A stretch of DNA of 64,000 nt, from NCBI RefSeq assembly GCF_910596095.1, contig NC_056536.1, positions 15,642,791 through 15,706,790 of the forward strand, in the 5' to 3' direction. The first letter of the stretch is position 1. The number at the start of each line of letters is the position of its first letter. Position numbers and translations under genes: made by a program. Positions 11,641-24,134 of this stretch are shown piece after piece. This stretch comes from Thunnus maccoyii (taxonomy: Eukaryota > Chordata > Actinopteri > Scombriformes > Scombridae). The notes under the pieces are model-generated. The model had not been told where the DNA came from and did not search any database. It saw only the letters and a program-made list of their open reading frames with translations.

Positions 11641-14048
11641 ATCCTTGAAGCTAGCTCAAACTGACTAAAACATTGTCCATGTTTTTAACAGGAAATTGCT
11701 CTCAAATTGCAAACAAAGTGTTTCCTACACCTGAGTTTAACTCTTGTATTTCTATAATACCCTGTGATTATCAACATCTACAAAGTTTCTGCCTGACTTC
11801 CTTTTTTTCTGCCCCATTGCTTTTTTATTATGAGCACTATTTATAAGTGACTGATGACACAAGTTGTTAACATATTTGGTCTACAGATGCACACTTCAAA
11901 GAATGTGGCCCCTGAACTTGGATGCAGTAAAAATGCTTCAGTCAGTTGTTTGACTCAACAGATGTGTATCGCTGACAGGAATGTTGCATTTTGCTTGTTT
12001 GCTGTGTTTCATGTTGGTAATTAGTCACATGGACACGCTCTGCACTATATTCAACAAGTCAGAGGTCAAACCTTATTAAGTAAATTATACATTGCATGTA
12101 ATATAGTGCGCATTATTGGCATAGCACATGGTGATAAAAGCACTTAAGAGTTTAAAAAATTAGGTTGTGCTTCAATTTTTATGTGTGTTTCAGCAGCGGT
12201 GGCAGAAGCTCAATCACAGCAATCAGGCTCCTTTGGCTCTTTGCTTTGTTATGATCTGCATCATTGCAGGAAAGTAGGTTTTTGCGCAAATAAGAAGATC
12301 CAAATTATAACAGCTACTCCAAATAATTCTTTCCAGGCTCAGGGTGCCCCTTCACACCCCCAAAATTTCATTAAGGAGTGGATCTCAAACTTTATTATCA
12401 TCAACATCAGTAACATTATTATCAACAGACAAATTAAGCATCTTAAAGTTTACCCTGAAGACTAGCAAAAACATTAAATGCCTCTCTTGATGAGAAATCC
12501 CCAGCTGTGCAGATGTCTCTTAAATACCAGGAAAGTAAAAATAAAAAGCACAAATCTAGTTAGCCAGATGTCCCTCTGTTGCTGACTTCTTAGCTCTCAC
12601 CACATCCTCACTGAAGAGGAAAGTGTCCACACCTGTGGAAAACAGGAGAAACCCCCTATCTCACTCCAGCTTTGTTCTTTAAATGATCCATCGACAGAGG
12701 TTTAGAGCTAAGACATGAAAATCAGATTCATAGTAAAGCAGAAGAATTGCACAAAAAGTGGGTCAAATAAAGATCTTGTTTCCTAATTGTTACATATTTC
12801 ACTCCGACGCTGCAGAACATTGAATTTTTCATTGTAAACCCAAGAAAATGAATACATCACATCTGCTGACGTCGAGGTAATAGTAGACCCATTACATACA
12901 GCGCATGACTGTAAAGCAATACTTGGTAAAATTATACTTCTCCCAGTGCAGCATTATTGTCATCAATTCTTACCACGCTAGCAGAAAGTAAAACTACTCA
13001 CACAGAGATGATTGGAGATTAAAAATCTTGTTCAGACTCTTCGGCTGATCAGCAGAGGTGAACGAGTGTGTATTTTTCACCCTAACACGACGGGTTTTGT
13101 GAAGTGTTACTCAGGTCAGAGTATAAGTACTCCAGTGAAAGTTCAAAGGCTCACCAAAAGATACTCATTTACTCACAAAGAAGAAATACCTGAATTTTGG
13201 GCAGGTTCCAACTGTGTTAGTAGCTTTTTTTGTGCAGATTATGCATTGATAGCTGAACTGTTTTGTCCCTGTATAATTACTTTGATAGATGGTCTACTTT
13301 TTTTAAGAATTGGCATTTTTTTACATTGTTTTTCCATGTATCTTTCTCTTTTATGCTATTTCTTTTATGGCCTGTCTATTTCATCCATTAAGATACCCCA
13401 CATTCACAACCTGGAGTCTCTTTATGACCACAGCCTCGCTCTGCATTGAGTCCTGAGCAAAGCCAGGCATCAGTCTTGAGGAATTGAGAGATTATGTAGG
13501 TAAATGCAGGGTGTTTAGTTGAAAGCTTTTGGCTTAGTCCACGAAGAGCATAGCATACACACACAAAACCGTATTACTGTGGGGAGAAAACAGGGAGGTC
13601 TCACCGTGTGTAGCTGTGAGCCAGTTGTTATCTTCACTTCACAGGCCTGTTGCATTGTGCCCCTCACTCAAACTCAGCACTGCTGGGAAGGCAAGAAAAG
13701 GGTCGTTCAAGCAGATGCGAAACTTCAGGCGCACTGACACTTTAGCGGTGAATTTCAAGAAGATGTCATCTGGGTGCCATCTGAGAAAAAGAGGCACAAA
13801 CCTGCACTGACGCAATCTGGGTGAAAAGTTTTAAACCCATAAATAACTTTCGAGGGTCACAGAGGATGTGCTGTCTGAGGGATAACTTTGGTGGGAAGTT
13901 TGGTGCAACAAAAACGGCTAAACAATAAGAAAAATAAATAATTCAATACAAATATGATTGTTTTTTGTTAGTCTCCTCATATTAAAAACGATTCATTTGC
14001 TGACAACTACAAACACTGCTTTAAATTTGCAAAAAAATAACCCCATAC

Positions 14049-14340
14049 CTGCAATCTCCTCCGGTTCTCGACGCGTTTCTGTCTCTATTTAAATTAGTTT
14101 AATTTGACGCGTAATTTTGGGGTTTCTCGATCCGGGGTTGTGCGTCCCAGAAAGACGTGCGCGTCACCAGTGAGGCAGGATGCCGTGCGGGGACTTTTAG
14201 CAGAGAGAAATTGCTGCGGGACCTTTTTCTCCGAGGATGACCGTGCCATAACTTTGCCTCTATGAGCGAATCCCTCTGAGTTGCATCTCACATCTCAGCC
14301 TCAACATCGCTGGCTGAGCGGAGGAGCCGCAGAAAGCAAA
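14049..14340 (-). promoter_or_regulatory. slc16a4: Candidate untranslated first exon and promoter of slc16a4
   Basis: On the minus strand a GC-richer segment ends in ATTGCAG|GTATGGGG, a good donor. It is CpG-containing, unlike its AT-rich surroundings, and upstream (14359-14366) is the E-box CACGTGAC. No start codon in this exon leads into the protein. The location fits a first exon of slc16a4, but the next gene to the right (lamtor5) has its own promoter at 19.5 kb. The 3' exon end is read from the donor; the 5' end is a guess. Confidence 0.45.
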
Positions 14341-14822
14341 GCCTTCACTGAGGGGAGCCACGTGACTGAGACGTAGCAGTGATCCTCATCTGAGGGCTTC
14401 AAGAGGGGAGAGAGAAGGAAAAAAAAACCTTGCGGTAAAAACACCAGAACCACCGCAGACTTTACTGAGGGCTTGGTCTAAGACGGTGCACCACCAGTAG
14501 GATACATGGGTTTCTCAAATATACACTCTCGGATTATCATTCCTCCATCTAGAGAGGACTGAAATCACCCCTCAGTGTATGAAACCCAGAATTCAGTTAC
14601 CTGTCCCCACATGCTCCTACACTCTGTATTTGAAATCTTAATGCCAAATACGACTTCAGGCCTAAAATGTAAAAGTAGTGAAGCGAAACTTTTTTGTCCC
14701 ATTTCTGGGATGGATGTCATGCACCTGGCAAAGAAAATTACTTGGTCAACCATGAAACATTGAGCAAAGGAGAAAATAATGAATCCTTAACACGAAAGAG
14801 GGCAACACGGAGTCAAGTTAAA

Positions 14823-15240
14823 GTTTATTAAGGGTTGTTATCCTGTGAATGAGTGGCTTGGATTAAAGGATATGGATGTCAACAAAAAGTCACACACACA
14901 CACTCTCTCTCTCTCTCTCCCACACACACACACACACACACACCATCAACATTACTGTAAACCACATGATACAGGGCCTATTCTGTACACGACATCAATA
15001 AAATAGCGTTACTGACAAATTGATGTATATTAATTTAAAAAAAGCAAGAAATCACACTTCATGTATTAGAAAATTAGCAAGCAGTCTGGTATAAATATGG
15101 GAGCTGAATATACTAGAGACTCATCTTACTCTTTGACCTGAAGACCTTTGTCTAAATACATCATGTTTATGTGATCATACGTTGGTGTGTTTACATGTAC
15201 TTTTTTTTCTTTTTTACAATAAACATTCCTGGGTGAGTCT
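14823..15240 (-). other. lamtor5: lamtor5 3' untranslated region with CA/CT microsatellite
   Basis: It follows the lamtor5 stop at 15,241. An AATAAA-type signal on the minus strand reads from about 14,823-14,828 (TTTATT on plus). A compound CA and CT microsatellite occupies about 14,892-14,943. Neither changes coding content. Confidence 0.5.
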
Positions 15241-18200
15241 TTAAGATGCGATCTTGTGAACAGCTACTGTGATGGTGCCATGACTCCTCACCAGGATGTT
15301 TCTGCAAAACAAACACAATGAAGAGTCAAACATTCACCTGATGAACAATAATTGTACAGACAAGTGAGCGAGATCGGTCAGGTTGACAACGTTTGAAAAA
15401 ACGCATTGTTTTATCTGATAAATCACATCATAACTTGTCATTCATCCCTCATATTATGTACCATGAATGACTAGTTATTATATGACTGATCAACATGACA
15501 CTCTGATCAAATTCCCAGAACAAGCATTTGCTATTATTCATGATGTAACAACTATAACATCTATTTTCAGAGTCTCCTTCATCATCATCATCATCATCAT
15601 CATCGGTTATATTTTCCCAAAGTGCAAATGCTGTTCAGTCTATGTTTTGTTGATTGGTTGTTGTTTTTTTTTTTTGCATAAATGTGCAATTTAAAGACAA
15701 GAAATATCTTCACATGACATTTGATATTCAGCTTTAAACTCTGATTTTGTTCAAATCCACAATGACAATAATTTGGCTTCTTATTGATGTATTTCTAAAA
15801 GCTTTTCATCACTAATAAAGAGAACTGAGGAGTCACCTCACCAGCTGAGGATTGATGGTCTACATACATTTACAGTTATATTTTGTTTTGTAATGTAATA
15901 TCTGTCTGAGTCATCATGTCATTGATTTACACCATGTTGACACACACTGTAATCCTGCTGTACCCATAAAGCTACCAACATGTCGCAGTGACATGGCAGA
16001 GGCATCTATAGTATGTATACAATCTCTGTCAGGTCTAACAGCTCATTATGACTTATTTCTAATATCTGATACCGATGCTCCAGATAATATTCTGCACTTT
16101 CCAGAAGGTGGCAGCACAGCCACGCAAATGAAAATAAACTCCTTTGCCAAGACTTGGAACACAAGAGGTTCACATAATAAATGTTCAATCTTTGACACTC
16201 GAGCTCTTTCAACAGTTTTTCCTAGATTTATTGATCTCCCCACGAATTAATCAAAACCACTACACACAAACCTCTTAAATTCACAGAGATGGAGACAAGG
16301 CAGTCAGGCAAAAAAGACAAAAGGTTTGCGTCAGTGCTCACCCGGAGTCAGACTCCAGACACACAGTCGGAGAGTCTGTTGGGTCTCTGGTGAGAGCTGC
16401 GGCTTGTTTGGCCAAAACAGAAACAACACCGCCATGTTCATCAGACAGGGAACCGCGGCCTGGTGGACGTCAGATATTAAAGAGTATCACTGTACAGTAA
16501 TGATGAAACACTGAAGCATTTAAGTCAAATCAACATCTTTTTTACCTTTTCACATAATGAATTATATTATGACAGCCTTGTATTTCATATTAAAAAATAA
16601 TTTCCAACGAGCAAATGTAAAATCTCATCACTACTTTTAGTAATATTTTTCCAGAAAGAGTGTTACTTAACAAGCTTGTTAATCGTCTCTCTCAAATCTC
16701 TAACAATCCATATTTGACCAGGACATCAGTGTCAGAGCTGCCTGCTGACTCCTGTTTTGGATGAGCAGCCTGTGAAATGTTCAGTGTTGTATTTCTATGT
16801 ATGTAGCACTTTGGTTTACAGTATGTGACCAAATGCATCTCTGTTGTGTTATTGGTAGTTAGAGCTTCAATGCACTTTGGGTGCAGTCTCAGTTTTAGTG
16901 TCTCGTGTTTTTCCTCATTTTAAATGTGATCAGATCCTTCAGGAGAGATAATTAAAAGTCCTAAAATGATACAAGGTAAGTAAAATAAATGTATTTGGTA
17001 GTATTCAGTACTGCACAGCAGGCAGTGAGACATTACTTGACCTTACTTTGTTATTTATTTATCAGCAAGATTACTGAACATTTTGCTTGACCGTGTTATT
17101 TAGCGCTATTTCTCCATGAGTAATTCCCAGTAACATGTAATTATTAACTTTGTGAATATGATTAACATCAGACTGATAGAAGTTGACCCAATAAGATGGG
17201 TGGCAAGTTGTTTGCCTTACACAAATTCAAAAACATGCATCTTCCATTTGAAGCATTTTTACTTATTTTGGAGGTTTAGGGTGATTTTAACGGAGCTGAC
17301 AATAGTTTACATACAGTTTTCTCAGTCAAGACACTGTGAAATTCTAAAGTATATGCATTTGTTGTAGCTTTTAACACAGAATTCAAACGTGTAAGTATTT
17401 TCAACCCAGTGATGCATTGAGTAGTTTTCTGTTGAACTGTGTTACTCCCAGACATGTTCACAAACAGTATATTAAACTAAATTGTAGAATATTATACTTT
17501 CAATTTTCATGCAGCGTATCACATGCTACCAATTGTAGCTTTCTGGTGCAACTCATCAGCTATCATTTCTCAAATACTTTTAATTCTAAACTTTGCACAC
17601 AGAGGGCGAGTTTCATCTTGGTGCCACAGTTACATCACAGATGGACAACAGACCTCTCATACAGAGTAAAAATATATAAAAGTAAACTGTATGTGATGTG
17701 TTTGGTCAGAGGGAGAGGAGGACACTGAGGAAAAGACAGACGATGTCTGTGAAGACGTTACAGCAGAGACATGAAGAAGAGGGCTGCACCATGCCAAAGA
17801 TGTTCTTGTGTATTATAGGGGCAAATATGAGATTTTAAAAATGCTGTGATCAGATAGAGAGGAGAGGTTGGAATACCATTAAGTGTTGAAGAGAATTTAC
17901 ATTTTGTTGTTAATTTTCAAATATTACCTATTGTACATGTATTTGTTGTATTGAGATATTTGTGTTACTGTATTTCCATTTTTTGTATTTTCTGTTTTAC
18001 ATCATATATAAATTGCTTCATGTGAATAGGGGACATACCAGAAAAATGATCACTGACAGTTGAGAAACTTGTGAATGAACTGTTGAAACTGGTGTTTGTA
18101 TTCAGTTGAGAAGATTTGACTTTATTATTGGGTCACTGTATGTAAGTCTCAATGAGAAATGACCTAAGGAAACAATTCTAATGTCTTATGTCAAACTGAC

Positions 18201-19485
18201 ACAGTTCATTTGATGTTTGGCTGTCTTGATTTAAACAATCATAAAGGGACATTTCATTTTGGTGGCAGTGATGCACTTTTTGATTAGATTATTTGCTTTC
18301 GACACAAGTTAAATGTTTGAGTGAGTGAAAACCTTTCACAGGACAAATTGCTGCTCAGTATAAACTGATGTGGTGATTAGTTTCACTGTTTTTCAAGTGT
18401 CTTGAAACAACAGTCAGGAACCCAAATGAACACTGAAAGAGGTTTTCCTTGCTGTAATCATTCCTCCTATTCATACTGGCTGCTAAAAGATCTCCTTCAA
18501 ATGTGCTTTCAATGTAACTGATGGAGGCCAAAATCCACAGTGTGTCTACACAGTCATTTTGGGCAAAAATGCATTTAAAGTTTATCTGAAGCTTACATGA
18601 GGTTTCATCAGTCTGAGTTAGTCATATCAAGTGGATATCTGCCACATTCAGTCTTTTTAGCATCAAATTCCCTCTTTGTGTTTCCTCAGACAGTGTTTCC
18701 CTGTTGAGACGTGGTGGAAGTAAAGTAACAAAAAGAGAGACTTTGGCACTAAAAAGACTGTAACGCTGAAGGATATCTACTTGATTTGACTCATTTAGAT
18801 GGATGAAGCTTCATATTAGCTTCAGATACACTTTTAAACACATTTTTGCACTTACATTGCAAGTGCATTATGAAGAGATCTTCTAATGGTCAATATGAAC
18901 AGCAGGAATGATTACAGCAAGAAAAACATGTTTCAATGTTCATTTGGGCTCTGATTATTGTTTTAAGACAGACTTGAAAAACCGTGAACCTGTCCTTTAA
19001 TGTTTTGTGACTTAAGAGTGTTTAAACAGTTGAGAAACTTACTTATGGTTGCATAAAACAACAGTGGAAGAATAATCAGCTAGTCGATTATATTATTCAG
19101 TTATTCATGTATATATAGAAGCATTAGTACTTGGGTTTGGGGTGTTTTTAAAAGTAATTTTTCTGACAGATACTTTTACTCTGCCCTCGGTAAAAAAAAA
19201 AAAAAAAAAGAAATTAAAAAAGCAAGTTTGATGTGAATACATTTGAAAAGCATCTTCCTTTAAACCTCAGACAGAACAAGTAAGTCAGTGTTTTCTTACA
19301 GCCCAGGTTGTGTCCTTGTTGATCCGTACAAAGCACTCCGACAACTGCTGGATTCTTCATTCTGCCACAAACAGACAAAGAGCGAAAACTCGTCTTTTAA
19401 CGTCCAAACATTTAAAATACAAACTGAAACACGACCTGTTATTAACTTACGTATCATCAAGATGCTGCTCTAGGGTCGACTCCAT
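15241..19485 (-). CDS. lamtor5: lamtor5 (Ragulator complex subunit, HBXIP), complete
   Basis: Small roadblock-type scaffold protein of the lysosome-anchored Ragulator complex that recruits Rag GTPases and mTORC1. Four coding exons: 19451-19485, 19300-19361, 16342-16459 and 15241-15301, totalling 276 nt, i.e. 91 residues plus stop. This is the same length as human LAMTOR5. The N-terminus [12 protein letters not shown], then [42 protein letters not shown] and the C-terminus [10 protein letters not shown] match the family throughout. Introns lie at phases 2, 1 and 2 with good splice sites. Intron 2 (16,460-19,299) carries foldback copy B; the roughly 1 kb intron 3 has only a short TCA repeat near 15,581-15,603. 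The neighbours slc16a4 and prok1 are also its neighbours on human chromosome 1. Identity is secure. Confidence 0.97.
18376..19001. repeat. Foldback MITE-like element, copy B
   Basis: Same family as 9-617: TTTTTCAAGTGTCTTGAAAC on the left mirrors GTTTTAAGACAGACTTGAAA on the right, and the two halves pair over most of 600 bp. Shared blocks are CCCAAATGAACACTGAAA, CAGTGTTTCCCTGTTGA and GCAAGTGCATTATGAAGAGA. The right end retains GAACCTGTCCTTTAA; the matching left tip is shortened. It lies inside lamtor5 intron 2. Confidence 0.8.
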
Positions 19486-19579
19486 GATTAACTATCCCAA
19501 TAACTGTAAAATTCAAGTTTGAAGGTTTGTTGTTGTGGTTGTCTGCTTTCTCAGAGCTTCCGGGTGGAGTCAGCTGACC

Positions 19580-19589
19580 GTCACGTGCA
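19580..19589. promoter_or_regulatory. lamtor5: CLEAR-like E-box upstream of lamtor5
   Basis: GTCACGTGCA lies about 95 bp upstream of the lamtor5 start codon and matches eight of ten bases of the palindromic CLEAR element GTCACGTGAC bound by TFEB/TFE3. Lysosomal genes are often controlled this way, and Ragulator acts at the lysosome. Function here is inference from position and motif. Confidence 0.5.
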
Positions 19590-19664
19590 CTAAGAGTCCC
19601 TGTGAGGACCAAATGGCATGAAAAGCGATTACAAAAAACTATCACACCAAAAAAGTGATGCAAA

Positions 19665-22149
19665 AAGTGGAGCTGTGTGTGACATATATAATAATGTGTT
19701 ATTATTCATCTAAGTTGTGCACATGATAGATAAATGTTCTTCTTAAAGTTTATATCAATTTTTTTTTAAAGCTATAGGCATATATTGCTAACTGGATGGC
19801 CTAGTGTTTATGTGTCTGACAGAGATTTCATACTCTGCTTTCTGCATTTGATGTATTAGCTTAATATACTGTAGATGTAATTATTATTCCTGGCTCTTTC
19901 GACATGGCTAGGTCCTCATTCACTGAAATCATTCCCAAAACTGGATCAGTTACATAATGAAACCCTGCAACTCTCACATTTCATCATTCATATGTCATGT
20001 TCTTCAACCCAGCCCCATTGAGAAATTGATTTGGATATTATAGAGTTGCATAAATATAAAATGAGATTACTGGAGTTATTTTTTCCTCCTATTTGTATAA
20101 TCTTTATTGATAACCCAGTTCCTACTCTGTTCTCAAAGATTGCACAATCAGATGAGCTGAGGTTGCCTAAAACAGCTCCAGTGTCACATGCTCCTCAGTC
20201 ATAAAACAGTCTGGAGACACATGAAGTCCTTGTTCAACACTCATATCGCTGACAATTGAATATCATCTCTAGAAAATAAAATCATCTCCACCATCCCAGT
20301 TAACATCTGATCAATCATAACAGGGTGGTACAGACATTATTCACAATGGCAGCATGATTAACACTTTAAACATGTATCAACATACAAACAAGCTAAAGAT
20401 AACAAACGTCCAAATACTGTCCTTTATTGAGCATGAAATATTGTATTAATATTATGAGTACAAGCCAGGTACCTTGTTTTTCTGCAGCACTTTGTTGGTG
20501 TAATTTGTTAATCTGTTTTCTTTAAAAGTTAGCTGGAGGCCACTGCCTGGGCTCACCTCCCTGCATGATTTCTGCTGCCAGTCCCAAGACGGGGAAGGTT
20601 CAGTGCTCCTGCTGACAGGGCAGAAACGGGTGAATGTAATTATGTGGCCGACGCATTGGAGGAATCCATCACCTGCACAGCAGCAGGGTAATGTCCTGCT
20701 GACTAACCCATGGGGTACACTCCCCCTCCTCCCCTATGATTCTTCTATCTTTACCTCTGCTCTTCTCTCACTCATATTTCTCTTTGTACAGCTTAAATCA
20801 GAGCCCGGCCGCTTCCGCTGACAACCTGCTGCCCATCACTGTCCAAGCATGCACGTAGGCAAACACACATACAAGTTTATGCATGCAGAATCATTTACAA
20901 TATCCACTTACATGTGATATCTTTATTCCCTCGTCACACACACATGCAAGGAATATTCAATCTTGTTCCAAGGTCAGTTGGTATTAACACTAGATCCCAT
21001 CATTTGCAGCATATGGCCACTTTACAACCACAGTAAATCTGCAAATGAGCTGAATTCAAAATAGAGGTCTGACTCATAGTGCACTGTATCATCATCCTGA
21101 CATATACTGTATAATAGGCAATATAATTCAGGGGTACTGCAATTATTTATATAATTTAGCACAAATAAGACTCAATATTTATACTCTGGTGGCATAGTTC
21201 AATAAGCAATATCAGTGAGGTATAGAAGGAATTTCTCCAAATTAAATTTGTTCACAATTTTAGCATTATGGTTAATTTGTTCTCAAATGAACCAGGAATA
21301 ATTAAAGGGGCAAAATTTATGAACCAAGTTATTCCTTCACTCAAAAAGTCCACATCTGACACTGAACAGGATTAACATTTTACAGTCAAAACTCATATTT
21401 GACACCTTAAGATCATATACCTCACATAGATTATGGAGTAGGTTATGTGACAATCCAGATTAGTTTTTAAACGTATAGACCTTTTTCTCTCAGTGTGGAT
21501 AAACAGTACATCACATCATGGCACACACATCCCACATTAAAATAAGGAATATAACTTTCCAGCTCATAAATTCTAAACATAAAGCCCAGCCCATGAGTCA
21601 GCCCATGCTAATATCAGTAAACTCATTATATGGCTTTGATGTTAATTTGTCTTTTCCTGGCTGCCTCAGACAGAACAATAACTCAGGATGTCTTGGCACC
21701 TGTGGCCTTTTTCTCATGAAGAGGTGTCAGATTCATTTTTAGTTTATATGAATGTCATCAGCCGTTGAGCAGTTTTCCATTTGCTCTCTTAGTTTGAATC
21801 ACTCGGGTCATGAAAACTCTGTTAGCAGCTGCATTAGAGCAGATGTATGGTTAAACCCTACAAGAGGCAAAGATCTACAAGTAGAGGGGACTAATGTGAG
21901 CCTCCATCAGCCGTCATTTGGATGAATAAGATGACGAAGATTCTGAGGAGACAGGCGTGGAGAGCACTGGGTGGGGGTTGGAGGTGGATAAAGAGAGGGA
22001 GAGTGTGTGGCTCCCCCCTCTGAGGAGTTCTGGGAACCTTCATGACCGTCTGGAACGCCGGGGATCCAGTGCAAGGTAGCAGAGGGACCGATAACAGCTG
22101 CTGTCCAGTGTTGAGGGTGTTGAGAGAGTCCAGTTCTCCTGTTGCTGTC
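19665..22149. other. Intergenic region between lamtor5 and prok1
   Basis: The divergent gap between the lamtor5 and prok1 starts. Short open frames at 20,603-20,821 and 21,518-21,742 have no recognisable domain. The prok1 promoter and 5' untranslated region must lie at its right end, but I could not fix a TATA box or start site. Confidence 0.5.
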
Positions 22150-23289
22150 ATGGGCTTCAGGGTGGTGCTGCTGTCCTTTCTCCTGGTGTCTCTGAGCTGG
22201 TCCAGAGGAGCCGTCATCACAGGGGTGAGAGAGAGGTTTCTGTTATTTCATCAGATTTTAGATTATGTTCATTATCAAATCATTTGAATTATTCTGTAAC
22301 ATGTAAAATTCTGTAAAAATGCTCATCACAAGTTCTCTGAGCACAAGGTGACATCTTGAAATGGCTTTTTTTGAAAACCCAAAGATATTAAACAATATTA
22401 CAACAATATAAAACAGGAGGGAAAAGCAGAAAACCCTCAGATTTCTGAGCCAGTTCCAACAAATGTTTGCTGGTTTTGCTTGAAAAATGACTTCAACAAG
22501 TAAATATTATTATAATTTAAAATTGTTGGCAATTAATTTTCTTTTGATCAACTGATTGATTAATTAATTGTCTAATTGTTTGAACGCTGCTTCTGTGTAT
22601 GCAATGGAAAGAATGCTCAAACTTCAATATGCAGTTTCATTGCTACTATCCCTTGAGTTTTGATTTTTGGTCAGATTTCCTCATTTCCAAAGTATATATG
22701 AATATACAAAAACTATACATATGCAAAGACCACACGCTTTTCTGGCTAATTTTGTAAAATTTGATTACACATGACTGATTGGAGACCACATCCTCATCCG
22801 CTTCAAGTCCACTGGAAAAAGAGAGGAAATTATCCCAGTCCTCTGACTGATATTCATTTGTAAATGGATTAGGAAAATGACAGGCAATGGATAAAATGGT
22901 GTTCACTGCACAAACATAAGAGGCCATCTCTAATACAATAAGTAATGTGAAATAGATTTGGACATAAAAGGGTATCCCTATTAGCATAAATAAAAATAAA
23001 AACAATGCAATGGCATCAAAAGCACTCTCCTGCATGTTTGTCTGCTTCTTTTATTATTTACTGTCTGTGTCTCTCTCACCTCGTCTCTCTATCTTCCCTC
23101 CAGGCCTGTGAGAGAGATGTGCAGTGTGGTTTGGGTCTGTGCTGTGCCGTCAGTCTATGGCTGAGGGGTCTGAGGATGTGTGTCCCAAGAGGTGCGGAAG
23201 GGGATGAATGCCACCCCTTTAGCCACAAGGTGGGCAGAAATGTGATGTCACTTATCTTCCTGCATCACACTCTCCGACACACACACACA

Positions 23290-23327
<38 letters not shown>

Positions 23328-23761
23328 TCTCTCTGGCCCACACTTGTTTAGCGGAAATTAAGATTATATCAAGTGCTGGCAGGTTGGCAGAAGCCTTTGA
23401 AAAGCTGCTGATAACTGCAGAGGCTATTGATCTTCTTCACTGTGAGCTTGGCAATCAGAGCCATACATCTCTCTGGATCGTTTAGAGATGGCAAAATCAG
23501 TTCTGTTAACACCACGTTCATCTCTGAATTCAGACTTTTAAACAGCAGCTTTTTAAAACCTGCGGCTCCACTTGTCAGCCGTGTCAATAAAGGATTTAAA
23601 ATGTCAGATTATCCCTCCCTCCCTTTCTTTCCCTCTTCCAGATGCCCTACCCAGGGAAAAGACAACATCACACCTGCCCATGTCTGCCCCACTTGGTGTG
23701 CACCAGGTATGCTGATAGCAAGTACAGATGTACTGATGACTTCAAATACATGGACTTTTAA
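22150..23761 (+). CDS. prok1: prok1 (prokineticin 1), complete
   Basis: Secreted cysteine-rich ligand of prokineticin G-protein-coupled receptors. Exons are 22150-22224, 23104-23229 and 23642-23761, all phase 0, giving 106 residues (human PROK1 has 105). Residues 1-20 form a signal peptide rich in Leu/Val/Ser. The mature protein starts AVITGACERD, the invariant receptor-activating N-terminus. All ten cysteines of the AVIT/colipase-like fold are present. [13 protein letters not shown] and [12 protein letters not shown] are diagnostic. The last exon follows TCTTCCAG and encodes a C-terminus ending FKYMDF. The frame closes with TAA at 23759-23761. Assignment to prok1 over prok2 rests on sequence resemblance and lamtor5/slc16a4 linkage. 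Confidence 0.95.
22225..23103 (+). other. prok1: prok1 intron 1
   Basis: An AT-rich intron of 879 bp. A minus-strand open frame at 22,646-23,035 has no domain and is chance. Nothing else is seen. Confidence 0.7.
23277..23510. repeat. CA microsatellite plus duplicated block in prok1 intron 2
   Basis: Partner of 5450-5690. A compound CA tract at about 23,279-23,321 is followed by TTAAGATTATATCAAGTGCT and CAGAGCCATACATCTCTC in the same order and orientation. It lies between prok1 exons 2 and 3. Confidence 0.8.
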
Positions 23762-24128
23762 TGGATGCCCAGACATTCAAATGAAGAAGAGCACAGCAGA
23801 AACAACATTTCACAGTGAAGACTTGAACAGGTTGTGGATGATGAAACACATATTTCCTCTTCACTGACTGTATTCTTCATTTGTGTACCGTATGCACTAT
23901 AATACATAGTTTTGATTCTATAAATGCACACAACAGGGACAGAAAAAGAAATGCTAACACAGTGTAACCTACTATCCAGAGCCACAGTAGGCATCAGACA
24001 CTTTTTACTTGATAAAAACAATGTTCCTCGGGAAGCTATTTGTGAACCATTAAAACATTTGCTGTTTTGTTTTCATGCTCGTTTTATGTTAATTTATCAA
24101 GATAAATGTATTATTATATATTGTTGCC

Positions 24129-24134
24129 AATAAA
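24129..24134 (+). terminator. prok1: prok1 polyadenylation signal
   Basis: AATAAA lies about 370 bp after the prok1 stop, giving a 3' untranslated region of about 390 bp. Confidence 0.65.

Larger units (their letters stand above)
2852..14048 (-). other. slc16a4: Inferred long 5' intron of slc16a4
   Basis: The acceptor CTCTCCCAG (reverse strand, ending at 2852) precedes the ATG exon, and a matching donor lies at 14043-14048. If spliced together, this is an 11 kb intron in the 5' untranslated region. It holds a hAT element (3369-3998), a LINE fragment (about 4120-5190), a CA-linked duplicated block (about 5450-5690), AT-rich tandem repeats (9.3 kb), a hairpin (9.8 kb), a foldback relative (9.87 kb) and a dispersed repeat (11.15-11.64 kb). 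In 5,700-9,300 and 11,700-14,000 I see no gene, only a short CA run at about 7,877-7,902 and a possible short MITE starting near 6,775. The transcript link is inference. Confidence 0.5.

Noticed and set aside
13012-13449. Open frame of 145 codons (plus) with hydrophobic C-terminal half
   Set aside because: AT-rich composition, no domain, no splice signals, and it lies in the inferred slc16a4 intron.
23277-23340. CA-repeat runs as CRISPR-like arrays
   Set aside because: They are dinucleotide microsatellites without spacers; the DNA is vertebrate.
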